Assembly: GCA_042862465.1 (NCBI GenBank)
Contig: JASTVH010000004.1
Coordinates: forward strand, 248,001-312,000
DNA length: 64,000 bases
Direction of reading: 5' to 3'
Origin: JASTVH01 sp042862465
GTDB lineage: Bacteria; Pseudomonadota; Gammaproteobacteria; Pseudomonadales; Oleiphilaceae
A program made the position numbers and the translations under genes. The notes beneath the pieces were generated by a model. It did no database searches. It was not told the DNA's origin and saw only the letters and a program-made list of their open reading frames with translations. Numbering within the stretch: the stretch's first letter is position 1; every line of letters starts with the position of its first letter. This document shows, in pieces, positions 8,252 to 17,484 of this stretch.

Positions 8252-10156
8252 ATGCTGACGATACAGGATTTGAGTCTACAACGGGGTGGCGTCTGGTTAC
8301 TAGATCAGGCGTCGGTTACCGTGCAGCCGGGCCAGCGGGTCGCCATTGTGGGGCCCAATGGCGCTGGCAAATCGAGTCTGTTCCAGTTGATTCTGGGGCA
8401 GCTGTCTGCAGAGCGTGGTGAAGTCCACCTGCCCGGAGGCTGCCGCATTGCCCATATGGCCCAGGAAGTGGAGGCCAGTGAGCGCAGTGCGGTGGACTAC
8501 GTGCTCGACGGCCATGGCGAGCTGCGCAGACTGGAGCAGGCCCTGGCCGAGGCGGAGCAGGCCGGCGATGACCAGGCCCAGGCCCGCCTGCATGGTGAGC
8601 TGGATGCCATCCGGGCCTGGGAGGCTCCGCGCCAGGCTGCGTCTCTCCTGCGCGGGCTGGGCTTTGCGGATCAGGAGCTGGATCAGCCGGTGCGGCGCTT
8701 CTCCGGGGGCTGGCGTATCCGCCTCAATCTGGCCCGGGCGTTGATGCAGCCGTCCGACCTGCTGTTGCTCGACGAGCCCACCAACCACCTGGATCTGGAA
8801 GCCTGTTACTGGCTGGAGAACTGGCTGCGGCAGTATTCCGGGACCTTGCTGTTCATTTCCCACGACCGCGATTTCATCGACCGCCTGGCCACCCACGTAC
8901 TCCATTTCGATCGCCAGAGCCTGACCCTGTATCCCGGCGGCTACAGCGATTTCGAGATTCGGCGCTCAGAACGGCTGGCGCAACAGCAGGCCCAGTATGA
9001 GCGTCAGCAGGCGCGAGTGGCCGAGGTGCAGCGGTTTATCGATCGCTTCCGGGCCAAGGCCACCAAGGCCAAGCAGGCGCAAAGCCGGATCAAGGCGCTG
9101 GAGCGCATGGAAACCATCGCCCCGGCCCACGTGGATTCACCATTCCAGTTTGAATTCCCGACACCACAGCAGATGTCAAACCCCTTGCTGAATATCCGCC
9201 AGGCGGCGGTCGGCTACGGCGGGAAGCCGCTGTTGCAGGGAGTCAATTTGGTGCTGATGCCCGGTACCCGGGTCGGTGTGCTGGGGGCCAACGGCTCCGG
9301 CAAGTCCACCCTGATGGGCGTGCTGAATGGTGCCTTGCCCTTGCTGGCTGGCGAGCGGGTGGAGGGGGAGCATCTGCGCATCGGCCACTTCGCCCAGCAC
9401 CAGCTGGAAGCACTGGACATGGAGGCCAGCCCGTTTCTTCATATCCAGCGCCTTTCGCCCAGGACGGCCGACCAGTCGATCCGCAACTTTCTCGGCGGTT
9501 TCGATTTTCGCGGGGATGCGGCGTTTGAAAAAGTGGGACAGTTTTCCGGTGGTGAAAAAGCCCGCCTGGCGCTGGCGTTGATCGCCTGGCAGAAACCCAA
9601 TCTGTTGCTGCTGGACGAGCCCACCAACCACCTGGACCTGGAAATGCGCGAGGCCCTGACCCTGGCCCTGCAGGGCTTTGAGGGTGCGCTGGTGATCATC
9701 TCCCACGACCGCCACCTGCTGCGCAATTCCGTGGACGACTTCTGGCTGGTGAGTGAAGGCCACGTCACGGAATTCGACGGTGATCTGGACGCCTATGAAC
9801 GCTGGCTGGCCGAGAAAGACAAGGCACCCACCGCCAAACCGGAGCAGGCCGAGAATGGGGGTGGCAAGAGTCAGGACCGCAAGGCCCAGAAACGGGCCGA
9901 GGCGGAGAAGCGCCAGCGCCTCAGCCCGTTGCGCAAGAAAATGAAACAGCTGGAAGCGGACATCGATCGTCAGCAGCAGGCCCTGCAGGTGCTGGAGGAA
10001 CAACTGGCGGACCCGGCCCTGTATGGCGAGGACCAGAAAGAGCGGCTCAAGGAGCTGCTGCAGGAACAGGCCGTCGCCCGCGCCGCCCAGGAAGAAGCGG
10101 AAATGGAATGGCTGGCCCTGGGCGAAGAGATTGAGTCGCTCGAGTTGCAGGACTGA
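8252..10156 (+). CDS. yheS: ABC-F family ATPase, YheS type
   Basis: A 634-residue soluble protein with two ATP-binding cassettes and no membrane spans (E. coli YheS is 637). Cassette 1 has Walker A GPNGAGKSS, signature FSGGW and Walker B LLLLDEPTNHLD. Cassette 2 has GANGSGKST, FSGGEKARL and LLLLDEPTNHLD. The linker between them (QQAQYERQQARVAEVQRFI, then KATKAKQAQSRIKAL) is the ribosome-contacting P-site motif of ABC-F proteins. The C-terminus is a charged coiled coil. ABC-F factors act on the ribosome to clear stalled or particular nascent chains. The frame extends upstream but ATG 8252 (MLTIQDLSL) fits the family start; no strong ribosome-binding site is visible. Confidence 0.95.
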   Translation: MLTIQDLSLQRGGVWLLDQASVTVQPGQRVAIVGPNGAGKSSLFQLILGQLSAERGEVHLPGGCRIAHMAQEVEASERSAVDYVLDGHGELRRLEQALAEAEQAGDDQAQARLHGELDAIRAWEAPRQAASLLRGLGFADQELDQPVRRFSGGWRIRLNLARALMQPSDLLLLDEPTNHLDLEACYWLENWLRQYSGTLLFISHDRDFIDRLATHVLHFDRQSLTLYPGGYSDFEIRRSERLAQQQAQYERQQARVAEVQRFIDRFRAKATKAKQAQSRIKALERMETIAPAHVDSPFQFEFPTPQQMSNPLLNIRQAAVGYGGKPLLQGVNLVLMPGTRVGVLGANGSGKSTLMGVLNGALPLLAGERVEGEHLRIGHFAQHQLEALDMEASPFLHIQRLSPRTADQSIRNFLGGFDFRGDAAFEKVGQFSGGEKARLALALIAWQKPNLLLLDEPTNHLDLEMREALTLALQGFEGALVIISHDRHLLRNSVDDFWLVSEGHVTEFDGDLDAYERWLAEKDKAPTAKPEQAENGGGKSQDRKAQKRAEAEKRQRLSPLRKKMKQLEADIDRQQQALQVLEEQLADPALYGEDQKERLKELLQEQAVARAAQEEAEMEWLALGEEIESLELQD

Positions 10157-10169
10157 GGCTAAGCTTCCT

Positions 10170-10183
10170 GTCGGACGTCCGAC
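10170..10183. repeat. Heptad palindrome between yheS and ppx
   Basis: GTCGGAC followed directly by GTCCGAC: two 7-bp units forming a perfect 14-bp palindrome. It fills the gap between the stop codons of the convergent genes yheS and ppx. It is the smallest member of the GTCNNAC family found also at 12323, 15527, 17304 and 19973. Confidence 0.8.
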
Positions 10184-10184
10184 G

Positions 10185-11705
10185 CTACGCCAGCGTCAGC
10201 GTCAACCCCGCCTTCTCCTGGTAGTCCCGCTCGTTCTTGAGATCGGCCTTGGTCAGCGGGTGCTCATCCAGCCAGTCATCGTCGAACTCCAGCTCCAGGC
10301 CGCCTTTCTCCGCCTTGGCCCTGAAGGGCGGTGGCGGCTGCTGGGCGCGGGCGTGCTGGAATAGCACGGCCAGACGCAGGATCAGGGCCAGACGCACGAG
10401 TTTGAGGCGATGTTCACCGGGGAGTCCCTCGAACACGCCGACATTGAACTTGCGCCGGTGCACCCGGACCAGCAGTGCCAGGGTCTCCTGGTTTTCCCGG
10501 GAAAAGCCGGGCAGGTCGGAATAGCGCAGCAGGTAGGCGCCGTGCTTGTGGTACTGGCTATGGCTGATGGCCAGGCCGATCTCGTGGATCTGGCAGGCCC
10601 AGCGCAGCAGGTTTTCATCATAGGCGGTGTCCAGGCCCCAGGCCTTGCGGACCTGGTCCAGCAGGGCGATCGCCGTCGCTTCCACCGCGGCCGCATGACC
10701 GCGATCCACCTGATAGCGTTCCTGCAGGGCCAGCAGGGTGCGCTCGCGCACATCTTCGTGCTTGATGCGGCCGAGGGTGTCGTACAGCAGGCCTTCGCGC
10801 AGGGCCCCGGTGGCAAAATCCATCTGGTCGATGGCCAGAAACTCGAAGGCGGCGTAGAGAATGGCGAAGCCGGAGGGGAAGATGCTTTGGCGTTCGGCCT
10901 TGACACCCCAGTCTTCCAGCTCTTCCACATGCTTCATGTTCTGCATGCGCTCGTACATCTGCTTCATGGCATCGCGGGTAATGCCGGAACGACTGAGCCC
11001 GAGGGTTTCCGCCGCCTGGGCAATGGCCTTGACGGTGCCCGATGACCCCACGCAGTTGTTCCAGCCCAGATCGCGGTAGCGCCGCTGGATATAGAGGATC
11101 TCCTGACCGGCGTGGGTGACGGCCTTTTTCAGCGCCTTGCGCGACAACTGGCCGTACCTGAAGTAGCGGTCGCGGAAGGAAACGCAGCCCATGTGCAGAC
11201 TTTCCATCTCCTGGGCTTCAAAGCGTTCGCCAATGATGAATTCGGTGCTGCCGCCGCCAATGTCGATCACCAGCCGGCGGCCGTGATCATCGGCCAGGGT
11301 GTGGGACACGCCCAGGTAAACCAGGCGGGCCTCCTCGCGCCCGGCAATCACCTCCACCGGGGCGCCGAGAATCTGCCGGGCACGCTGGATGAATTCGCGG
11401 GCATTGCGGGCCACGCGCAGGGCGTTGGTGCCCACCACCTGGATGTTTTCCCGGGGCACGCCCTGCAATCGCTGGGCAAACCGGCTGAGACACTCCAGTC
11501 CCCGCTGCTGGGCCTCTTCGTCGAGGTGGTTGCGACTGTCCAGGCCGGCGGCCAACTGAACTTTTTCCCCCAGCTTGTCGAGGGTACGGATTTCATCGTG
11601 GACCAGACGTGCGACCACCATGTGAAAGCTGTTGGACCCCAGGTCGATGGCTGCGAGCATCTCGGGGGCGGCGTTGTTTGACTGCTTGGCCGTCACGTCT
11701 ATCAC
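10185..11705 (-). CDS. ppx: Exopolyphosphatase Ppx
   Basis: A 506-residue member of the Ppx/GppA family, which removes terminal phosphates from polyphosphate (GppA members act on pppGpp). Motifs include the first phosphate loop AAIDLGSNSFHMVV and the second VIDIGGGSTEF. The C-terminal HD-like helical domain (HEIGLAISHSQYHKHGAYLL) gives the long, Ppx-like length. The first possible start is a GTG at 11705 immediately after AGAGGAAA; a GTG at 11696 or the ATG before LAAIDLG are alternatives. It is divergent from trxA, as in Pseudomonas. The neighbouring ppk of other genomes is not present here. Confidence 0.94.
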   Translation of the reverse strand: MIDVTAKQSNNAAPEMLAAIDLGSNSFHMVVARLVHDEIRTLDKLGEKVQLAAGLDSRNHLDEEAQQRGLECLSRFAQRLQGVPRENIQVVGTNALRVARNAREFIQRARQILGAPVEVIAGREEARLVYLGVSHTLADDHGRRLVIDIGGGSTEFIIGERFEAQEMESLHMGCVSFRDRYFRYGQLSRKALKKAVTHAGQEILYIQRRYRDLGWNNCVGSSGTVKAIAQAAETLGLSRSGITRDAMKQMYERMQNMKHVEELEDWGVKAERQSIFPSGFAILYAAFEFLAIDQMDFATGALREGLLYDTLGRIKHEDVRERTLLALQERYQVDRGHAAAVEATAIALLDQVRKAWGLDTAYDENLLRWACQIHEIGLAISHSQYHKHGAYLLRYSDLPGFSRENQETLALLVRVHRRKFNVGVFEGLPGEHRLKLVRLALILRLAVLFQHARAQQPPPPFRAKAEKGGLELEFDDDWLDEHPLTKADLKNERDYQEKAGLTLTLA

Positions 11706-11944
11706 TTTCCTCTGGCCGCGTATCTTGAAATACTATTGGCAAGCCTTATATTGTACATCCAACGCGGACAGGCCGAAGGGGCCCGACGCTCGAGAGGGAC
11801 CCCGTCCTGTTAACCCCGTTTTGGATACGGCTGCGGCTTACTATAAGCCAAGGTCTGCGGGGCTGTCAGTACGGGTTGGTCAAGAACGTCTGTCATCGCC
11901 TCCAGGGGCACTGTCCACAAGCAACGCGATATCGGGATACGGTA

Positions 11945-12271
11945 ATGAGCGATAATATTGTCAGCGTCACCGACGCTACCTTCGACGAAGAAGTTCTCCA
12001 ATCAGACAAGCCGGTTCTGGTGGATTACTGGGCTGAATGGTGCGGCCCCTGCAAGATGATTGCGCCGGTACTGGAAGAGATCGCGGACGAATACGACGGC
12101 AAGCTGAAGATCTGCAAGCTGAACATCGACGAGAACGAGCAGACTCCGCCGAAGTTCAATATTCGCGGCATCCCGACCCTGATGCTGTTCAAAAACGGCA
12201 ATGTCGACGCCACCAAGGTTGGCGCCCTGTCCAAGTCGCAGCTGACAGCGTTCCTGGACAGCAATCTGTAA
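11945..12271 (+). CDS. trxA: Thioredoxin 1
   Basis: A 108-residue thioredoxin with the active site W-C33-G-P-C36-K, the DYWAEWCGPC strand-helix, the cis-proline loop (GIPTLMLFKNG) and the usual length. It reduces cytosolic disulfides with thioredoxin reductase. ATG 11945 begins MSDNIVSVTDATF as in close relatives. The 239-base divergent region with ppx contains GGCTTA-CTA-TAAGCC (11835-11849) and AT-rich hexamers likely to hold both promoters. It is monocistronic: a strong terminator follows. Confidence 0.97.
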   Translation: MSDNIVSVTDATFDEEVLQSDKPVLVDYWAEWCGPCKMIAPVLEEIADEYDGKLKICKLNIDENEQTPPKFNIRGIPTLMLFKNGNVDATKVGALSKSQLTAFLDSNL

Positions 12272-12293
12272 GATTGGCATGTGCTGATGCGTG

Positions 12294-12320
12294 AAAGGCC
12301 ACCTGTGGGTGGCCTTTTTT
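12294..12320 (+). terminator. Rho-independent terminator after trxA
   Basis: Ten-base stem AAAGGCCACC (12294-12303) with GGTGGCCTTT (12308-12317), loop TGTG, T-run of six. Confidence 0.93.
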
Positions 12321-12322
12321 GT

Positions 12323-12336
12323 GTCTGACGTCGGAC
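12323..12336. repeat. Heptad pair after the trxA terminator
   Basis: GTCTGAC directly followed by GTCGGAC, a near-palindromic pair of 7-bp units of the same family as 10170-10183 (one mismatch from perfect dyad symmetry). Confidence 0.65.
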
Positions 12337-12358
12337 GCTTCAAGACGGAGGCCCGGGC

Positions 12359-12943
12359 GTGACGTTAAAACTGGCAGGTCTGGTTCTGGCGGGTGGAGAA
12401 GGGCGCCGCATGGGCGGTGTGCAAAAAGGGTTGCTGGAAATGAATGGACAGCCCTTTGCCGCGCGTCTGGCGGCGGTGCTGCGCCCGCATGTGGAGCGAG
12501 TCGTGATCAGCGCCAATCGCGATCGGGCGGCTTACCGCAAGTGGGGGGACGCGGTGGTGGACGATGGCCCCTATGCCGGTCAGGGCCCCCTGGCGGGGTT
12601 GGTCGCCGGTCTGCACTGGGCCTGCGAGGCAGGGTTGGATGGTGTGGTCGTGCTGCCCTGTGACACACCGCGAATCTCGTCCGCCTGGGTGGAGCGCCTG
12701 CTGGCCCAGAGCGGGGACGGAAAGGAGGCGCTGTTCTCACGGGTGGCGGGGGAACTGAACCCGCTGCATTGCTACTTGCCCTGCACCGCACTCCCCAAAT
12801 TGGAGCAGCGCCTGCAGCAGGGGGAGCTACGCATAAAGGACCTGCTGGGACTGCTGGGCGGAGAGTGCGTGGATTTTGACGACCTCGCCGAGGAGTTTCT
12901 CAACGTCAACCGCCCGGCCGATCGCGATCAGCTGTCTTCCTGA
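12359..12943 (+). CDS. mobA: Molybdenum cofactor guanylyltransferase MobA
   Basis: Transfers GMP from GTP to molybdopterin to make the bis-MGD cofactor. The 194 residues include the nucleotide-binding loop LVLAGGEGRRMGGVQKGLL near the N-terminus, DDGPYAGQGPLAGL and LPCDTPRIS. The gene starts with GTG at 12359 after CGGAG (12346-12350). Its last 16 bases overlap the end of moaE on the other strand, so the two transcripts collide. Confidence 0.95.
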   Translation: MTLKLAGLVLAGGEGRRMGGVQKGLLEMNGQPFAARLAAVLRPHVERVVISANRDRAAYRKWGDAVVDDGPYAGQGPLAGLVAGLHWACEAGLDGVVVLPCDTPRISSAWVERLLAQSGDGKEALFSRVAGELNPLHCYLPCTALPKLEQRLQQGELRIKDLLGLLGGECVDFDDLAEEFLNVNRPADRDQLSS

Positions 12944-13404
12944 GTGTCCCAGCGCCGGGCCCGCTCGCGGTCGCTGGCCTTCTGTTCCACCCAGTGCTCG
13001 CCAGCTGTGGTGCGTTCCTTCTTCCAGAACGGCGCCTGGGTCTTGAGGTAATCCATCAGGAACTCGCAGGCGGCGAAGGCATCGGCGCGATGGGCGCTGC
13101 TGGCACCGACGAAGACGATGCGCTCGCCCAGATTGATCACGCCCACCCGGTGCACCACCCGTACCGCATCCAGTTTCCAGCGTTCCCGTGCCTGGCGGAT
13201 CAATGCGGCGATGCTGTTTTCGGTCATGCCCGGGTAATGCTCCAGGTAGAGGCCGGTAACATCCGGGCGGTCGCCAAAGGAGCGGGCCAGGCCGACAAAG
13301 GTGCAGATGGCGCCGATCTCCGGGGTGTCGGCCTCCAGCTGGGCGTATTCCTCAGCCGGTTCGAAGGATTTCTGCTGAATGGCAATGTGCGTCTGATGGT
13401 CCAA
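12928..13404 (-). CDS. moaE: Molybdopterin synthase large subunit MoaE
   Basis: A 158-residue catalytic subunit that, with MoaD, adds sulfur to cyclic pyranopterin. Features: GAICTFVGLAR, LYLEHYPGMTE, RVGVINLGERIVFVGASSAHR and the lysine motif PFWKKE near the C-terminus. It is the last gene of moaB-moeA-moaD-moaE on the minus strand, 2 bases after moaD. Confidence 0.95.
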   Translation of the reverse strand: MDHQTHIAIQQKSFEPAEEYAQLEADTPEIGAICTFVGLARSFGDRPDVTGLYLEHYPGMTENSIAALIRQARERWKLDAVRVVHRVGVINLGERIVFVGASSAHRADAFAACEFLMDYLKTQAPFWKKERTTAGEHWVEQKASDRERARRWDTQEDS

Positions 13405-13406
13405 GG

Positions 13407-13655
13407 CTAACCTCCGGTGACCGGTGGGAAGAAGGCGACGGTATCGTTGTTGCGCACGGGCGTGCCATCCCCGGCCATGGTTTCGTTGACGGCGGCGAGC
13501 ACGCGCCCGGATGCCAGGACTTCCGCGAAAGCGGGCAGCTGCTCGGTCACCCGGTCACGGAGGCTGGCCACGGTTTCGTTCCCCGCGTCCTCCAGGGTCA
13601 GCGATTCCCGCTGCAGGCGTTCGCGCAGGCTGGCGAAAAAAAGCACACGAATCAT
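13407..13655 (-). CDS. moaD: Molybdopterin synthase sulfur carrier MoaD
   Basis: An 82-residue ubiquitin-fold protein (MIRVLFFASLRERL) ending in PPVTGG. The C-terminal Gly-Gly is adenylated and thiocarboxylated, then supplies sulfur in MoaE. ATG 13655 overlaps the moeA stop by 4 bases (ATGA), a sign of translational coupling. Adenylation would need MoeB, which is not in the window. Confidence 0.94.
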   Translation of the reverse strand: MIRVLFFASLRERLQRESLTLEDAGNETVASLRDRVTEQLPAFAEVLASGRVLAAVNETMAGDGTPVRNNDTVAFFPPVTGG

Positions 13656-14863
13656 TGGGACTGTAACTCCGCAAACGGCAGGTATTGCACCAGATCGCCA
13701 AACTTGAGCGTGGTGTTCTCCGGAATCACCGCCAGGCCCTCGGCCCAGCACGCCGAGCTGAGGATGCCGGAGCTCTGGTTGGGGTGGGCCACCAGGCCGA
13801 CTTCGCCGCCCAGTTCTTCCGGGCGGACCCGCATGAATTCACGCCGGCGGTTGGCCTTGGCCACTTCGAAACGGATCGGCAGCCAGTAACCCGGTGCCGT
13901 GATGTGATGGCGGGCGCCCTGGGTTTTGAGCAGGAACGGCCGGACCACCAGCTGGAACGTTACGAAGACCGCGGCCGGATTGCCGGGCAGGCCGATCACC
14001 GGGGTGTCGCCAACCTGTCCGAAGGCCAGGGGCTTGCCGGGTTTGATCGCCAGGCGCCAGAGGTTGAGCGTACCCAGCTGTTCGATGGCCGCCCGGACGT
14101 GATCCTCTTCACCCACCGACACGCCGCCACTGGTCACAATGACGTCACACTGCGCGGCTTTCTCCAGCGCCTCTCGTGTCGCTTCGGCGGTATCGGCGAC
14201 ATCGCCACAGTCTACCGCTTCCATGCCAAGGCTCTCGATGAGGGCCTTCAGGGTGTAGCGGTTGGTGTTGTAGATCTGCCCCGGCTGCAGCGGCTGGCCC
14301 GGATCGACCAGTTCGTCGCCGGTGGTCAGGATGGCGATGCGCAGCCGGCGGTAGACCGACAGCTCGGCCCGCCCAACGCTTGCCAGCAAACCCAGTTCCT
14401 GGGGGCGTAAGCGAGCACCGGTCCGCAATACCTCGGCGCCTTCCGTGAGGTCCTGGCCCCGGGGACGGATGTTCTGGCCCGCCTCCACGGTCTGGCGGAT
14501 CTCCACCTGATCGCCGCTAACCTCGGTGTTTTCCTGCATCACCACGGCATTGGCGCCGGCCGGCACCTCGGCGCCGGTGAAGATGCGCGCCGCGGTTCCC
14601 CGGGTCAGGGGCTGGGCCGGTTGCCCGGCGGGAATGCGTTGGCTGATCGGCAGGGTCGCGGTGTCGGCCAGGTCATCGGTGTGCACCGCGTAACCGTCGA
14701 CGGCGCTGTTGTCCGCGCCGGGCACTGCCAGGGGCGACGTCACGGTCTCCGCAAGAACGCGGCCCCGGGCCTGATCCAGAGACACCGTTTCCACCGCGGG
14801 GCCGGGGTGGGCGGCGGCGAGGATTTGCTCGAGGGCTTCTTCGACGGGGATAAGCGCACTCAT
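13652..14863 (-). CDS. moeA: Molybdopterin molybdenumtransferase MoeA
   Basis: A 403-residue enzyme that inserts molybdate into adenylated molybdopterin. Family features: SPLAVPGADNSAVDGYAV near residues 44-61, ARIFTGAEVPAGANAVVMQE, LTTGDELVDPG, TSGGVSVGEEDHV and LPGNPAAVFVTF. The frame continues upstream, but ATG 14863 (MSALIPVEEALE) is the family start. It follows moaB by 31 bases on the same strand. Confidence 0.95.
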   Translation of the reverse strand: MSALIPVEEALEQILAAAHPGPAVETVSLDQARGRVLAETVTSPLAVPGADNSAVDGYAVHTDDLADTATLPISQRIPAGQPAQPLTRGTAARIFTGAEVPAGANAVVMQENTEVSGDQVEIRQTVEAGQNIRPRGQDLTEGAEVLRTGARLRPQELGLLASVGRAELSVYRRLRIAILTTGDELVDPGQPLQPGQIYNTNRYTLKALIESLGMEAVDCGDVADTAEATREALEKAAQCDVIVTSGGVSVGEEDHVRAAIEQLGTLNLWRLAIKPGKPLAFGQVGDTPVIGLPGNPAAVFVTFQLVVRPFLLKTQGARHHITAPGYWLPIRFEVAKANRRREFMRVRPEELGGEVGLVAHPNQSSGILSSACWAEGLAVIPENTTLKFGDLVQYLPFAELQSQ

Positions 14864-14894
14864 GGAATCAACAACCTTTTGGCAGAGAAATTTA

Positions 14895-15458
14895 TCACGC
14901 CTCGTGCAGGGCAAGGCGGCGATCCAGCTTGTCCAGCGCCCGCCCGGGCTTGCGTTGCAGCAGGCCGGCGAAGTTGCACGGCTTGTGGCGGCTGTCCAGC
15001 TGCTCGCGGACAATGCCGTTCCAGGCGGTGCGGCAGGCGCCGGTGGAACCGGGCATGCAAAAAATCACCGTATGGTTGGCGAGGCCGGCCAGGGCCCGGG
15101 ACTGGATGGTCGAGGAGCCGATTTCCCCGGCCGAGAGGCGACGGAATTCCTCGCCAAAACCGTCGATGGTCTTGTCGAACAGCGGCAGCAGGGCTTCGGG
15201 TGTGCTGTCGCGCTCGTGGAAGCCGGTCCCGCCGGTGATCAGCACCGCCTGAACCCCGGCATCGGCAATCCAGCGGGCCACCGCCGCGCGCATCAGGTAG
15301 ATGTCATCGGGGATCAGCCGCCGGTCCACCACCTGATGCCCGGCCTCCAGGGCGGCATCCACGAGAAACTGACCGGAACTGTCCTCAGCCGGACCGCGGC
15401 TGTCCGAAATGGTCAGTACTGCAATGGACAGGGGGATTATTGAAGCAGTATCGGACAT
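14895..15458 (-). CDS. moaB: Molybdenum cofactor biosynthesis protein MoaB
   Basis: A 187-residue MogA/MoaB-fold protein, which adenylates molybdopterin or is linked to that step. Motifs: LTISDSRGPAEDSSG, LITGGTGFHERDSTPEAL and FCMPGSTGACRTAW. ATG 15458 has AAGGA upstream; a longer frame exists but lacks support. First gene of the minus-strand molybdenum cofactor operon. The promoter should lie in 15459-15600, where a heptad repeat (15527) also sits. Confidence 0.93.
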   Translation of the reverse strand: MSDTASIIPLSIAVLTISDSRGPAEDSSGQFLVDAALEAGHQVVDRRLIPDDIYLMRAAVARWIADAGVQAVLITGGTGFHERDSTPEALLPLFDKTIDGFGEEFRRLSAGEIGSSTIQSRALAGLANHTVIFCMPGSTGACRTAWNGIVREQLDSRHKPCNFAGLLQRKPGRALDKLDRRLALHEA

Positions 15459-15526
15459 GAACAATCCTTCTTTGTGGGTACCCGATCCCAGTGGCGCTGC
15501 GTCGATTTCGCGACCACTGTGCAGCC

Positions 15527-15543
15527 TCAGACGTCCGACGTCA
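15527..15543. repeat. Heptad repeat upstream of moaB
   Basis: Reads TCAGACGTCCGACGTCA: one full GTCCGAC unit flanked by partial units in the same 7-bp phase. Same family as 10170, 12323, 17304 and 19973. Confidence 0.6.
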
Positions 15544-15810
15544 TTATTCCTTGCTTTTTGAGGCATCTTGGCACTATGTTATCACGTGACTTGCGGAGGC
15601 GCGGGCGGACAGGGTCCGAATCGCATCCGAGGCCCGATTTCGATAACGAGGAAAATGAGTCCCGGGTTGATTCCCGGTTCCGGCCAGGCATCGCCGTTCA
15701 GACTATCCGTCTGGCGGCCCTTCAATCGCGACGCTCATTGCACTGTGGTTGGTTTATCCGACTGATTTTAAAGTTAATTTTTGTGGTGCGTATTGGCGAG
15801 TCGCCGCGAC

Positions 15811-15838
15811 TGGTATTTCAGGGTAATGTTGCTATAAT
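15811..15838 (+). promoter_or_regulatory. Probable sigma-70 promoter for rho
   Basis: A perfect TATAAT hexamer (15833-15838) with TGGTAT 16 bases before it (15811-15816). The -35 match is weak, but no other good pair lies between here and the rho start codon. Confidence 0.55.
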
Positions 15839-16028
15839 GCCTGCCAGATCATAACGCTTCCTCAGATCGCCGTGTGGCGCCCCGCCGCCCGGATTAGGCC
15901 GAAAGCCTGTAGCAGGACCCCGGTCGAACATTCCAGGTTCCCAATCAGGCTGCCGGACTCGCATCCCGAATTATCACGACTGCATACAACAATCTGAGTT
16001 TTCCTTTCCAGGCATTATCAAACAACCT

Positions 16029-17291
<1,263 letters not shown>

Positions 17292-17303
17292 CGCTTCTTC
17301 ATG

Positions 17304-17411
17304 TAGGACGTGTGACGTTGGGCGTTGCACGTAAATGCTTCCCCTTCATTGGTTCCCTCCCCGGCGGGGAGGGCTAGGGAGGGGAAAACGTCAAACGTCC
17401 TACGTCCAACA
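17304..17411. repeat. Symmetric 108-bp repeat element between rho and ubiD
   Basis: A fully symmetric non-coding element. The left arm is five 7-bp units in phase (GTAGGAC, GTGTGAC, GTTGGGC, GTTGCAC, GTAAATG; 17304-17338). The centre has TTCCCCT (17340-17346) pairing with AGGGGAA (17381-17387), around CCCTCCCC-GGC-GGGGAGGG (17356-17374). The right arm is GTCAAAC, GTCCTAC, GTCCAAC (17391-17411), largely complementary to the left arm. It can fold as one long hairpin and may end rho transcription. No coding capacity or transposase is seen. Confidence 0.8.
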
Positions 17412-17484
17412 CAAGCAAGCCACTCCCAAGCTGCCACCTTAAGTCCAGGCCAACAAACCACTCCCAGCCAGGAATCAGGCCTCC

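Larger units (their letters stand above)
15459..16028 (+). other. Divergent gap moaB/rho with long rho leader
   Basis: No convincing coding sequence. It contains a heptad repeat (15527-15543), an 8-bp palindrome TCACGTGA (15582-15589), a likely rho promoter near 15811-15838, and then about 185 bases of transcribed leader. The leader is fairly rich in C (for example 15870-15960), which fits the known autoregulation of rho through termination in its own leader. A 126-codon open frame here has no recognisable features. Confidence 0.6.

Noticed and set aside
15474..15854. 126-codon open frame in the moaB/rho gap
   Set aside because: Covers the rho promoter, has no ribosome-binding site and no recognisable domain.
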